The notes below the pieces were generated by a model. The model made no database searches. It was not told the DNA's origin and was given only the letters and a program-made list of their open reading frames with translations. This document shows positions 11,366-21,387 of a stretch of DNA of 60,135 bases, piece after piece (position 1 is the first letter of the stretch; each line of letters begins with the position of its first letter). Origin of the DNA: Astrocystis sublimbata. Taxonomy: Eukaryota > Ascomycota > Sordariomycetes > Xylariales > Xylariaceae. The translations under genes were made by a program, and so were the position numbers. The DNA is taken from NCBI GenBank assembly GCA_022453515.1, contig JAJNNY010000109.1:1-60135 (forward strand). The letters run 5' to 3'.

Positions 11366-13468
11366 ATGTTTACTGCTGGGGTGTTCCACAACCCGTTCGT
11401 CATGGGGGCTACTCGTCGCACCCTTATCAATACCACCGCCGTTGGCAAGAAATTGGGCCGAAAGTCATGTGCGCTCTGTGAGCTCCTTCAAGCCACCTTG
11501 AAAAAGTGTGCAAGAGGGGGATATGTTATACAACAGGCATGGACGGAAAATCGAAGTTTACATACAAAATCCTTTCAGGAGCAACCCGTCCTAGAACTGG
11601 TGGTCGAGAAGACTGAGAAGCTTGGGAGGTTCACCTTCAAGACCCGAGTCGAAGAAGAGCCGAAAGTGACGCAAAGGTTCACCATCTTGCTCGAGCCAGG
11701 GGGCAACGCCTATCCTTGCGGTGGTGTGCCACAACACTTGCGGACCATCAGGCAAAACTCAATGCTGAGCTATCTAAACCCACAGAGGCGATGGAACGTG
11801 GTGCAATCATGGATTACCCGATACGTTATCGAGCATGAAGATTACTACGGAAAAGGAGACATGGAGTTACCGAGCCGATTTCTTGAAATTGCTGATCCCC
11901 ACATTGTTAAAGTATCGACGTCCATAGAGGGTCAAAAGGGGAGATATGCATGCCTAAGCCATTGCTGGGGGGGTAAGACCCCTTGCACACTCACCGCAAG
12001 CACGAAAGAGCAATTTTCGGAGTCGATCCCTCAATCAGTGATGCCACGAATATTCCTCGAGACGATTGGAATCTGTCGGCGCCTGGGAATTGAGAAATTA
12101 TGGATCGACTCGCTCTGCATCCAGCAAGACAGCAAAGAAGACTGGGAGTATGAGGCGGGCAGGATGTGCCAGTACTACTCTAATTGCTTTGTGTGTATCG
12201 CGGCAACGAGTTCGTCGAGCTCTACGGGAACGTTAGCGCCCGTCGAACATCCCGCCGATATCGTGGTACGGTCAAATGGCCATGACCCGCGTACAGGCCC
12301 TTTTGGTCTGGTAGCGATACCGTCCGAAGTCCTCGACATCCACCACTTCGGACGCGCCCATCAGAAGTCAGACCCGTCTAGGTTTCCGTTAATGACCCGA
12401 GCTTGGGTTGTGCAGGAACGGTGGCTTTCGCCGCGGACGCTTCATTTCTGTGGTGCGGAAATTGTCTTTGAGTGCGCCCAGAGCACTCTATGTGAATGCG
12501 GAGGAGAGCCTCAGGATGTCTCGCGTGTGCAGCAGGGGTTCGTGCGTGCTGTGGCAACGACGAGATTCGCCCCCGTTCGAGAGAACGTCGATTTTCACAC
12601 TTGGCCTGACATCGTAACCGAGTACAGCGCTTGCGACTTGTCCCAACCCACTGATCGTCTTGTAGCCCTATCTGGCCTGGCATCCGTCAAAGAGCGTCGA
12701 TACCTAAAACACGTCCCAGTCGAAAGTCCCATCCCGCGTTATCTAGCAGGACTATGGAGGGATCACCTCACGTACCAGCTGTCATGGTTTGTGGGCGAAG
12801 AACTCCTAATAGCGGGAGAAACGAACCGGCGCAAGTATGCATCCCGAGCGGAGCCGACCCGACGTCGTCCCAAGCCCCAGGAATACTTGGCGCCTTCGTG
12901 GTCATGGGCGTCCGTGATGGATCCGGTGCACTACCTCTGGTTTGGCGATGCTATTGGCGAGCCATTGTTTGAGCTTCTGAGCGCGCACTTACCCTTGGCT
13001 TCTGCGAATCCATATGGAAGTGTGCAAGAAGGTTGCTATCTTCGAATCAATGGAACGCTGCTAGAAATATCATGGAAGATTGGACGTCACGCAGATGGCA
13101 CCGAGTCGTTTATCCTTGCTGATGTCATTGGGTCACAGCAGCTCCTTGGTGAAGACAGGAGGGGGATTTCATTCTCCCCTGATTATCTGCTTACAGACCT
13201 GGCGAGCAGCGAGCAGCTGGTCCTGCTCCCACTGGCTAAACTGGATGTTACGTTCTTAACTGCGGGAATAGATGATGGGGACGCTGCAAAGGCATCTAAG
13301 ACCACAATGTGCTTGATCTTGAGGAAGGTTAAGGGCAGGAGTCTCGGGGGCCTCGGCGATGAGAGTATGTTTGAAAGGATTGGGTTTACCGAGTTTATTA
13401 ACTTCAAGAACGGAGTCAGGAACATAGACACAAACACATATGTGAAACGAGAGGTCGTAATCATATAG
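11366..13468 (+). CDS. HET-domain protein (heterokaryon incompatibility type)
   Basis: Open frame of 700 aa from ATG 11366; if spliced to the preceding ORF the product would be 1,051 aa. The HET domain shows all three signature blocks: YACLSHCWGG (about residue 194), LWIDSLCIQQD (about 245) and RAWVVQER (about 344). It is followed by a Cys-rich FCGAEIVFECAQS stretch and the common C-terminal APSWSWAS block (about 510). HET domains are TIR-like death-execution modules in fungal allorecognition; that is family knowledge and the activity of this copy is not shown. The N-terminus has the CALCELL motif often seen just before the HET core. Stop TAG at 13,466. Confidence 0.88.
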   Translation: MFTAGVFHNPFVMGATRRTLINTTAVGKKLGRKSCALCELLQATLKKCARGGYVIQQAWTENRSLHTKSFQEQPVLELVVEKTEKLGRFTFKTRVEEEPKVTQRFTILLEPGGNAYPCGGVPQHLRTIRQNSMLSYLNPQRRWNVVQSWITRYVIEHEDYYGKGDMELPSRFLEIADPHIVKVSTSIEGQKGRYACLSHCWGGKTPCTLTASTKEQFSESIPQSVMPRIFLETIGICRRLGIEKLWIDSLCIQQDSKEDWEYEAGRMCQYYSNCFVCIAATSSSSSTGTLAPVEHPADIVVRSNGHDPRTGPFGLVAIPSEVLDIHHFGRAHQKSDPSRFPLMTRAWVVQERWLSPRTLHFCGAEIVFECAQSTLCECGGEPQDVSRVQQGFVRAVATTRFAPVRENVDFHTWPDIVTEYSACDLSQPTDRLVALSGLASVKERRYLKHVPVESPIPRYLAGLWRDHLTYQLSWFVGEELLIAGETNRRKYASRAEPTRRRPKPQEYLAPSWSWASVMDPVHYLWFGDAIGEPLFELLSAHLPLASANPYGSVQEGCYLRINGTLLEISWKIGRHADGTESFILADVIGSQQLLGEDRRGISFSPDYLLTDLASSEQLVLLPLAKLDVTFLTAGIDDGDAAKASKTTMCLILRKVKGRSLGGLGDESMFERIGFTEFINFKNGVRNIDTNTYVKREVVII

Positions 13469-14652
13469 ACAGACTCATGGGCGTGGACTCATACCTAGCT
13501 GTCTAGGGGGGGTCGGGTCAAAATGGTGGTGAGCGAACTATTTTACTAACGATGTTGCGCTGATAGTCTTGACAAACTAATTATTCGCACATGCTTCTTA
13601 ACTAGTCCTATAAACAACGAAGTCAAGCGCGCTCAGACATGGACGTTGAGCCTGTCAAACCCCTCGCCAATGACTATCAAAAAGTCGGGTGATTGGGAGT
13701 AGGTGCAAGATGCCTTGCTTCATGCGCAGCGGGACAACTTGATATCCGAGTCAGCAAAGAGGGTGCAAGCACGAAGTACACTTAAAACCCTTTGAGTTTT
13801 CCTTCATCACACCGGCATGCGCGAGAATGAAGACGCGACGGCATCTCATAACACATGTCTAGTCAATAGTTCAATAGGATCCAAGCGTAGCCTGTTCGAC
13901 GTTCTTCAACGTGCATTTAATTAAGACAGCATGTAATTATGCGACAACATGGTTCTCAAAACTGGGTGGGCGGTTAGAGTCCAGAATCGAAGATCAACCC
14001 TATTGTCTTAGTTGCGCCAAGTATTGAGCTGTTCATCCAATACAGTGACAGTGACTGGATTGCGGCTTGGTATGGGTGCAGCATAATATGTGGCGTTCGA
14101 AGAGGATAGTCAGAATCATTGTGATCTGAGCTCCTGCGGGGGCATCTCCGATGGGATTTTAGAGCTCTCTAGATGGGGTTGCAATTGGCATCATACTTGG
14201 TGTGAACGAGATTACGTGGTGGTGATTGAATGGGCGATAATTGTGTTGCGTGCACGCTGTTTTCCTTGGACTTTATCACGACATTGGTGGCTGAGGTCAT
14301 GCATATCCCCCAATGGTGCATTGGCGATGTGACTTGGTGATTAGGGAGCCTATGAGGAGCTGAAGCATATGCAGGTCTTGCACGGCCTTCGCCAGGCGGA
14401 TTTTCAGGCTCTATCGAGTCCACTGAGGCTTATATCATGGGACCTGGGCATGCCTGGATCATGTGAGTGGCATACCTACCTTTCGGCAGCGAAACTTTCG
14501 AAGGCGGCGGTTGTTGGAACCTGTCTTGACGCTCGTCGTCAATTGCCCAAGCGTCAGTAATTTGCGAACCTTACCCTTACCTTAGCCCATAAGACAGTCG
14601 CCGGTTCAACAATAGCTCAACGATTTTCGGCTACAATTGGCTCTATATCGTA
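13469..14652. other. intergenic region between two HET genes
   Basis: About 1.2 kb separating two co-directional HET genes. Contains a plus-strand promoter for the 14,653 gene by position. Short open frames on both strands have no recognisable content. Confidence 0.45.
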
Positions 14653-16530
14653 ATGGATTCTGATGATGAGTCTCGGCCTTTTCAATACGAAGCTTTGGCG
14701 ACGGAGGAATCTTTGCGGTTGCTGAGGGTTGACCAGGGGGACATCAAAACAGGCGTTTTATCCTGTACCCTCTTTCATATTGACCGCTACCACCCCCCTA
14801 AAGGTGTTTCATGGACAGCACTGTCCTACAGATGGGGCGACGAGCATGATCTCATTCCTATGAGACTACGATCGAAAGTAAAGAAATCGTCCAACATGGC
14901 GTCAACGACGGGAGCTGAGTTTCTGGCACCACACTCTACTGTGGACATGATCCTGCAGCTTTACCATTCAGACCGCATCGCTGGAAAATGGATCTGGGTT
15001 GATTACCTATGTCTAAACCAGCGAGACCTGATAGAGAAGGGCGCTCAGGTGGGCAGGATCGGCACTGTATTTGAATTGTCGGAGGAGACAGTTGCATACA
15101 TGGGACCCGAAACATCATCGACATCTATGGGGGTGGAGATTATGAAGGCTCTGAGTGTCTTGTTCAAACAGCTCGACGAGCAGCATGGGGATGCCAACAC
15201 ATTCACGACCACGCAAGAATTTGTGCTGGAGGCTACCGGAACTAGCCTCGACAGCCCGAAATGGGCAGCTTTAAGTGAGCTCTTGTCGAGCCCGTGGTTC
15301 GGTCGGGTTTGGGTGATCCAAGAAGCTGTGCTTCCCCGCAGCTTGGTCTTTGTATGGGGCACCTACGCTCTTACTTGGCATCAGCTCGCCTCCCTCATGA
15401 GGTCAGACAGCTCATATGTCTTCAACTGGCTTGCCCCGAGTGTACGAAATGTGACAGCCTTGGCAACTTTGGACAACATTCATCAACTCCGAGGCAATCG
15501 CGCTAAAAGAGCCAAGGATTCGGAGTGTGGGCTACAGACCGCGGTCATACTATCAAACAAAGCGACCTCGTCTGATCCACGAGATCGGATATATGGGTTG
15601 CTTGGGCTTTTATATGGACCCAACTCCGACATCAGCATAGACCCAAACTATGAGCCGAGCAATACAGTTGCAAATGTATTCACAGATGCGACACGGAAGT
15701 GGACATTGCAGACGGGTTCCCTCGATTTGCTATATTATGCTGGAATAGGACTGCTTCGTGAGATCAAAGAATTGCCATCTTGGGTTCCGGATTACACGCA
15801 AAGGGTGAGATACACCCCTGAGCAGCATCTACGCGCTGGTATGGGTAGCTACATCCAAGTTGACCCCGAGCCACTTGGATTTCTTGGTACAGATTTAGTG
15901 GTGTTGGCATTTGAGGCGGATACTGTCACACGAGTCATGTCATACATCGAGCCAGAAAGCTCCCGCTCATACCGTACTACCAATGAATTTATATTAAATT
16001 ATGGACCTACATATCTGGAGAACGCTATCAGATTCGTCCTGCAGAGCAACTCAGCACCATGGTCAGAAAGATTGCTCAATTGCTTTGTGCGAACACTGAC
16101 GATGAACACTGGTCGTGACGGCGCGTCAGGACTCGAGGAAGTCCCCTTACCAGATATATACGATGATGTCTTTGCCGAGATGTCCGTCGTTCAGGATCTT
16201 GGCATCATTAAGGGCTCTCCAATGCCCAAACCTGAGATCACGGCGCTTCACTGCCAAAGCTTCGTTACGAGTACCTTATGGTACGTGGAGAATACCATCT
16301 GTACCCTCGCACGGAACGAAATGGCTCTAGTTCCGCAAGGCACCTCTCCAGGCGATGTTATTGCCGTGTTCCCGGGAGCTCGTCTGCCGTTCGTCCTGCG
16401 GCCTTCCCCGGAGCCCAGATTGGGGAAAAAAGCATTCCAGCTTGTGGGTTGGTGTTATGTGCACAAGCTGGACGAAGGGTTGCACGTAGCGGCATCATAC
16501 GGCGATCTTCAAAGCATAGTGATCTATTAG
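14653..16530 (+). CDS. HET-domain protein
   Basis: Single-exon 625-aa protein. HET signatures are at the N-terminus: WTALSYRWGD (residues 54-63), WIWVDYLCLNQRD (113-125) and WFGRVWVIQEA (about 215-225). A DPRDRIYGLLGLL block (about residue 310) follows, as in the classic short-N-terminus HET family, then a C-terminal region ending in a conserved-looking GWCYVHKLDEG segment. This architecture, with HET at the extreme N-terminus, differs from the neighbouring HET gene at 11,366, so the two are not recent tandem copies. Expected role is cytosolic, in vegetative incompatibility or other self/non-self surveillance; partner unknown. ATG 14653 follows TATATCGTA and precedes an acidic MDSDDES start. 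Confidence 0.9.
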   Translation: MDSDDESRPFQYEALATEESLRLLRVDQGDIKTGVLSCTLFHIDRYHPPKGVSWTALSYRWGDEHDLIPMRLRSKVKKSSNMASTTGAEFLAPHSTVDMILQLYHSDRIAGKWIWVDYLCLNQRDLIEKGAQVGRIGTVFELSEETVAYMGPETSSTSMGVEIMKALSVLFKQLDEQHGDANTFTTTQEFVLEATGTSLDSPKWAALSELLSSPWFGRVWVIQEAVLPRSLVFVWGTYALTWHQLASLMRSDSSYVFNWLAPSVRNVTALATLDNIHQLRGNRAKRAKDSECGLQTAVILSNKATSSDPRDRIYGLLGLLYGPNSDISIDPNYEPSNTVANVFTDATRKWTLQTGSLDLLYYAGIGLLREIKELPSWVPDYTQRVRYTPEQHLRAGMGSYIQVDPEPLGFLGTDLVVLAFEADTVTRVMSYIEPESSRSYRTTNEFILNYGPTYLENAIRFVLQSNSAPWSERLLNCFVRTLTMNTGRDGASGLEEVPLPDIYDDVFAEMSVVQDLGIIKGSPMPKPEITALHCQSFVTSTLWYVENTICTLARNEMALVPQGTSPGDVIAVFPGARLPFVLRPSPEPRLGKKAFQLVGWCYVHKLDEGLHVAASYGDLQSIVIY

Positions 16531-17252
16531 AGCACGCTCAACGAAGTGGCAGTTCTGTAGCAATGTCAAGTGCTAAAGTCGGCAGGCGAGGGGGGGGTTA
16601 AGGTAGCAGCTCCCAGATAACGAAATTGATGTTCGTGAAAAGAGGCAGGATATAATTGGTATATTCCCAAGGCGTTAGACGAATGATGAGAAGCAATACG
16701 CGAGACTGCGAGCCACGATTGCTTGCATTCGCTGAGGCTGTGATACGGAATCGTCGCAGCTCACCTCGGGATGCCTAAACTAGAAGATGAGATACACGAG
16801 CCTAACCACTATGAAACTGAGTTGCTATGTTTTTACTGCGTGAAAAAGGTGAGAAGGCCTGCTCATATGCATGGAGTGCCCCTCTTATGTGTAGTCAGCC
16901 CTTAACCTGGGACACTTACAGGCAACTCGGCAATCCCGACTATCAGTCTACTAACCAGACAGGTGTAAATGGACCGCGTACATGATAGCATTCGCCTATC
17001 TCAAGCGGCCACTCATTTCCTAGAAGTAGGGAATCTTCTGCCCAAGTAGCTTTCTCTTTGATTAGAAAGACGGTAATCCATAAATGAGGCCAGAGTACAA
17101 TTTATAGCGTTTGCGCATGAATCACAAGTAGAACGAATAGCGACATCACAAGATGAGTTATTGGATAGATATCCCCCCCCAAAAAGTCAGATGCAATGCT
17201 TGTTTGATCCCAAACCATTGACTATTGTACACGGTGACGACCGGCACCTTAC
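16531..17252. other. convergent intergenic region
   Basis: Lies between the 3' ends of the plus-strand HET gene and the minus-strand aldo/keto reductase, so it should hold both transcription ends. There are G and C homopolymers (about 16,589 and 17,172). No gene seen. Confidence 0.5.
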
Positions 17253-18245
17253 TCAGTTGTCGAGCTCCGACTTCACAGGATCCCAACACACCGGCGCATA
17301 CTCAGTCGTCTCCAACTCAACCATGTCGTCCTTAGACAGTTCAAAATCATACAGCTCGGCATTCTCCTTGATGCGCGAAGGCGTCACGCTCTTGGGCAGC
17401 GGAATCAAACCCTTCTGCAAGCTCCACCGGACCAGGATCTGGGCCTCCGTCTTGCCGTGCTTCTCAGCGAGCTTGACCAGAGTCTTGTCGCCCCATCGCG
17501 CGCCCTGCACGACGGGCGAGTAGGCCTCGAGAGCAATGTCGCGCTTCGCGAACCAGTCGACGATATCGTTGCGCGCGCACCAGGGATGGATCTCGTACTG
17601 GCCGACAGAGATAACACCGCCATTGCCACGCTCGCTCTTCAGCTCGGCAATGTGCTTCTCCAGCTCGTCGAGATGGTTGATGCCGTAGTTGCTGACGCCG
17701 ATAGAGCGAAGCTTCCCCTCCTCGACGGCCTCGACGAGGGCCTTCCAGGCGCCCTTGCGACTGGCCGAGCCGCCGTAGGGTGCATGGAGAAGTATCAAGT
17801 CAAAGTAGTCAACGCCGGCGGTCTCTAGACTCTTCTTGATCTGCTCCTTGGTGGTCTCGTAGCCGCCCTTAATGGCGGAGGTGGGAATCTTAGAGGTGAA
17901 AAAGACGTCGGAACGAGACAGGCCGCTGGCTCGTATAGCTTCGCCCACACCGGCTTCATTTCGGTAGGCGGCTGCGGAGTCGATATGGCGGTAGCCGACC
18001 TTGAAGGCTTCGAGGACAGCCTTTTGAGTTTCCTCTGGAGGCCTGGCACGCAATCAGCAGTTGAACACATGCATGGATTGGAAGTGGGTGGTTCACGTTT
18101 GGTATACCTAAGGAGTGGTGTTAGCGCATGAATGAAGTACTCAAGTGGTCTGGGACAGAAGTGTACGAACACCAAAACCTAGGCGGGGGAGCTCATATCC
18201 GCTCTTCAACTTGTAGGTCGAGTTGAGGTTGTATGTGGAAGCCAT
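17253..18245 (-). CDS. aldo/keto reductase, 3 exons including an 11-nt exon
   Basis: NAD(P)H-dependent aldo/keto reductase of 291 aa, expected cytosolic, reducing carbonyl substrates; the actual substrate is unknown. Exons on the minus strand are 18245-18171, 18107-18097 and 18042-17253. Intron 1 (18170-18108) starts GTTCGT, has GCTAACAC and ends TTAG; intron 2 (18096-18043) starts GTGAAC and ends CCAG. Splicing rebuilds the family hallmark LPRLGFGVYQT, which is broken in any unspliced frame. The catalytic tetrad is present: Asp50 and Tyr55 in RHIDSAAAY, Lys80 in FFTSKIP and His115 in LLHAPYG. The C-terminal LPKSVTPSRIKENAELYDF segment is the usual NADP 2'-phosphate binding region. Divergent from DOM34 across about 0.9 kb; no functional link is implied. 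Confidence 0.93.
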
Positions 18246-19139
18246 CTTGTCGTGAACAAAGCGACTACTTCACAAATCAGGCCGGTTGTCCTTGCAAGAT
18301 GACGATGGGGGTACATACGCTGTGTGCTTGATGGCAGGATGAGACGAGCAGAGAGGTGGTAGGAGGGGACGGTGAAGAAGAATTGAAGTTGCACGACAGA
18401 GGAAATGCATAGGGTTGGGCAGGACCCAGACGACGGGATGGATGTACTGATATCATCTGTTCTTATATGGCACCTTCCCTCTATAGTGGATTAGTCAAGG
18501 ATGTTTATTCGGCGACAACATGGGAAGCTGCCGTCGGCGATAAGATGCCCGCAACTGCCACAGCGCTATGACATGACGATGTAAGGACCCAGTTCTCTAA
18601 TTACATGTTCCAATTACCTAGTAGACTAGAGATCTGACAAGGAGTGACCGTAATGGTTACCTACAACTGACAAAGCAAGAGTGCGAGATACCTACCCACA
18701 GCATACCTTGAAAGACAACATGGGGACTATTATTTCCCATTGCAGTTTATAATCACGCTTTCAATGCGCTGCACCCGAGTTCTGCCCGAGCCCAACGCCT
18801 TGGAGATAGCGCGGGGTAGGTGCTTCTAGTGCGGGGCAGCTACGCCTCACGTCACCACCTGCACCTCCCAGCACCTACAGCACATCCGCTAATTTTCTAT
18901 TAGGTAATCATCCCGTGCCTGTAGCCTGTAGCCCCTCCAACATCCAGCAGACCGGAGGTACTTTCGTACCTGATCATTTCGATTTTTGAGCGTTGCCGGC
19001 TTTTGCTTTCTTACCTTGCAAGCACCACGATTCTCAGCACTGATTATCACCGAACCCTACATACGAACACTTGAATTCGCCCATATAGATTCGCACACTC
19101 ACAAAAAGCCAAAGTCAAACATTTAGTCCCGCTGTCGTC
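18246..19139. promoter_or_regulatory. shared divergent promoter, aldo/keto reductase and DOM34
   Basis: Intergenic region between two outward-facing starts. Toward DOM34 it becomes pyrimidine-rich (about 18,990-19,030), as is common upstream of highly expressed fungal genes. I cannot name specific binding sites. Confidence 0.5.
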
Positions 19140-20429
19140 ATGCAGCTCGTCGGCTCCAAGTCATCGCAGCGCCTGGACGAGGTGGGCGAGGGTAGCCTCA
19201 CGCTGCTCCCCACCGACCCAGAAGACATGGTAACCGGCCTCGTCCACATGTGAGACCCTCTCTCGGGCCTCTCTGGCTTTATACTTACTTACTTGTTCCG
19301 TCATGAACAGTGGCACGCCAACAACCTGATTGGCCCCCAAGATGTCATCAAGGCCCACGCCATCCGCAAGGTCACCACCGAGTCCAAGACCGGCAGCACC
19401 GTCTCCGAGCGCGTACATACTGACCTGACCATCCGTGTCACCTCGACCTTCTTCGACCCGGCTGCCTCAGCCCTGCACGTCTCCGGCACCGTCATCGTCG
19501 AGAACGCCTTCGTCAACATCGGCCAGTACCACACTCTCGACCTCGAGCTCAACAGACCTTTCACGATATGGAAGAAGTATGGCTGGGACTCGGTCGCCCG
19601 CGAAACCCTGTCCGACGCCCTCAAACAAGACAAAGACGGCGCTGTTGCCGCCGTCGTCATGCAGGAGGGCATCTCCAACATCTGCCTCATTACCGAGTTC
19701 CGCACCGTCCTCAAGCAGCGCGTTGAGAGCACTATCCCCAAGAAGCGATCGGCCAGCTCAGACCAAGACTCAGGCATGCGCCGCTTCTTCGAAAAGACGC
19801 TATCGACACTGATGCGCAGCATCGACTTCTCCAACCCGCGCCCGCTGTTGCTCGCCAGTCCCGGCTTCGTAGCGGGCGATTTCAAGAAGTACATCTCGAC
19901 CGAGGCCACGCGCCGAGCCGACAAGACGATGCTGGCGATGGCCAAGCAGGCCACGGTGGTGCACTCGAGCTCGGGCCACCTGCACAGCCTCAACGAGATT
20001 CTCAAGAGTAGCGAGGTCACGGCCACGATGAAGGACATGAAGTTCTCCAAGGAGACGCGGTTCATGGATGACTTCTTCGCCAAGCTGCGCCAGGACGACG
20101 GAAGAGCATGGTACGGCACGGCGCCGGTGGAGAAGGCCGTGCAGGAGGGCGCCGTGGGCCGGGGCGGCGGAGTCTTGCTCATCAACAACTCGCTCTTCCG
20201 CAGCCTCGATATCGCGACGAGGAAGCGGTATGTGGCGATGGTGGACAGGGTTAAGGAAGATGGCGGCGACGCCAGGATCTTAAGTAGTGATCACGAAAGT
20301 GGACAGCGGCTGGACGCGCTGGGTGGCATTGCCGCTGTCCTCACATATCCAATCCTCGACCTAGACGAGGACGAGGATGAGCATGCCAACGCTGGCGAAG
20401 ATGCCGGCGACCAAGAAATGATAATATGA
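19140..20429 (+). CDS. dom34: DOM34/pelota, mRNA surveillance ribosome-rescue factor
   Basis: Protein of 402 aa in two exons, 19140-19229 and 19311-20429, with an 81-nt intron (GTAACC...AACAG) in phase 0. The join gives LPTDPEDMWHANNLI, the classic N-terminal pelota motif; the intron position right after EDM fits. Three eRF1-like domains follow. The central domain carries ASPGFVAGDF where eRF1 has the GGQ loop region, and pelota proteins lack GGQ, so this is as expected. The C-terminal part includes LLINNSLFRS, and the protein ends in an acidic tail (DLDEDEDEHAN). DOM34 with HBS1 splits ribosomes stalled on defective mRNAs (no-go and non-stop decay) in the cytosol. Housekeeping gene with no sign of damage. 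Confidence 0.95.
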
Positions 20430-21387
20430 GACTTGCGAACGTGCGGCGCAATTCAAGACCCGAATCCGACGCTGGAACTTGTCCCACTTATGCGATGCGA
20501 TTGATACTTTGTGCCCCTGGATGCCATGCCGACGCAGTGCGAAGCCACAAATGCCATTCCAATTCTACATGGGTGTTCCTCGGGGCTTGCAAGTTGCAAA
20601 TAGGGAAATATTCGTACAGGCACAATTCTAGTGGTACTTGCGATATTATGGAATTTTCTGCGATACTCGGCCGCCTCCTCAAAACGCCATGCTTAAGAAT
20701 CTCGATAATGTCTGGGTATGCTCATGCGAAACATTGTGAGTATTGATTCGTCTATCACGATTGCTATTGTTAGCACCAGTAGCGTGGAATCTCCAAGATT
20801 TACGTCATCTCGCAGCGATCTTAGTGCCAAGTTCTCGAGAACTATGGGCCAGTGCCAGTCCGTCTTAACCAATCATGGCCCAAGTTTGGGAATTATAGTG
20901 GAGTCTCTGATCCCTAAAACAGAAGGCCATGAGGCCATGTCACCTATCTAGGTAAGTACCATTCGCATTCGCTTTTTCCCAATTGCCTGGGATGCCGCCC
21001 TTTAATTGCCAAACCATCCAGGCTCACATCAGCACATCTCTCGCATTGTCGCATACGCCTTCTGTAGCAGTCTTCCAACAGTGTCCTGCTAACGTTGCAT
21101 CCATGACATAGACTTCCTGATAGGGTCAAGTAACACGATTAGCGACCACAGCACTGCCTTGAAGACCCAGGACAGCTGGTCTGCCGTAGCAAACATCTAC
21201 TCACCACCAAAAGAGAGCCTGGCTGCTGCCGAGACAACTTCAATTCGAGAAGGCAACATCTACACACTGTACTCATCCATTTTTGGCCCGGCGATGCAAT
21301 ACAAGCTTGAAGAAACGGATTCATGCAAACCGGAAAACTAGCCACGCTCACCGCATAGACATAGATAGGCCGGGGGGAGAATGGACC
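20430..21387. other. intergenic region upstream of the WD40 gene
   Basis: Nearly 1 kb between DOM34 and the WD40 gene, both on the plus strand. It should contain the DOM34 terminator and the WD40 promoter. Only short open frames with no domain content are seen. Confidence 0.5.

Noticed and set aside
19301..20188. 295-codon antisense frame over DOM34
   Set aside because: Shadow of a well-supported conserved gene on the other strand.
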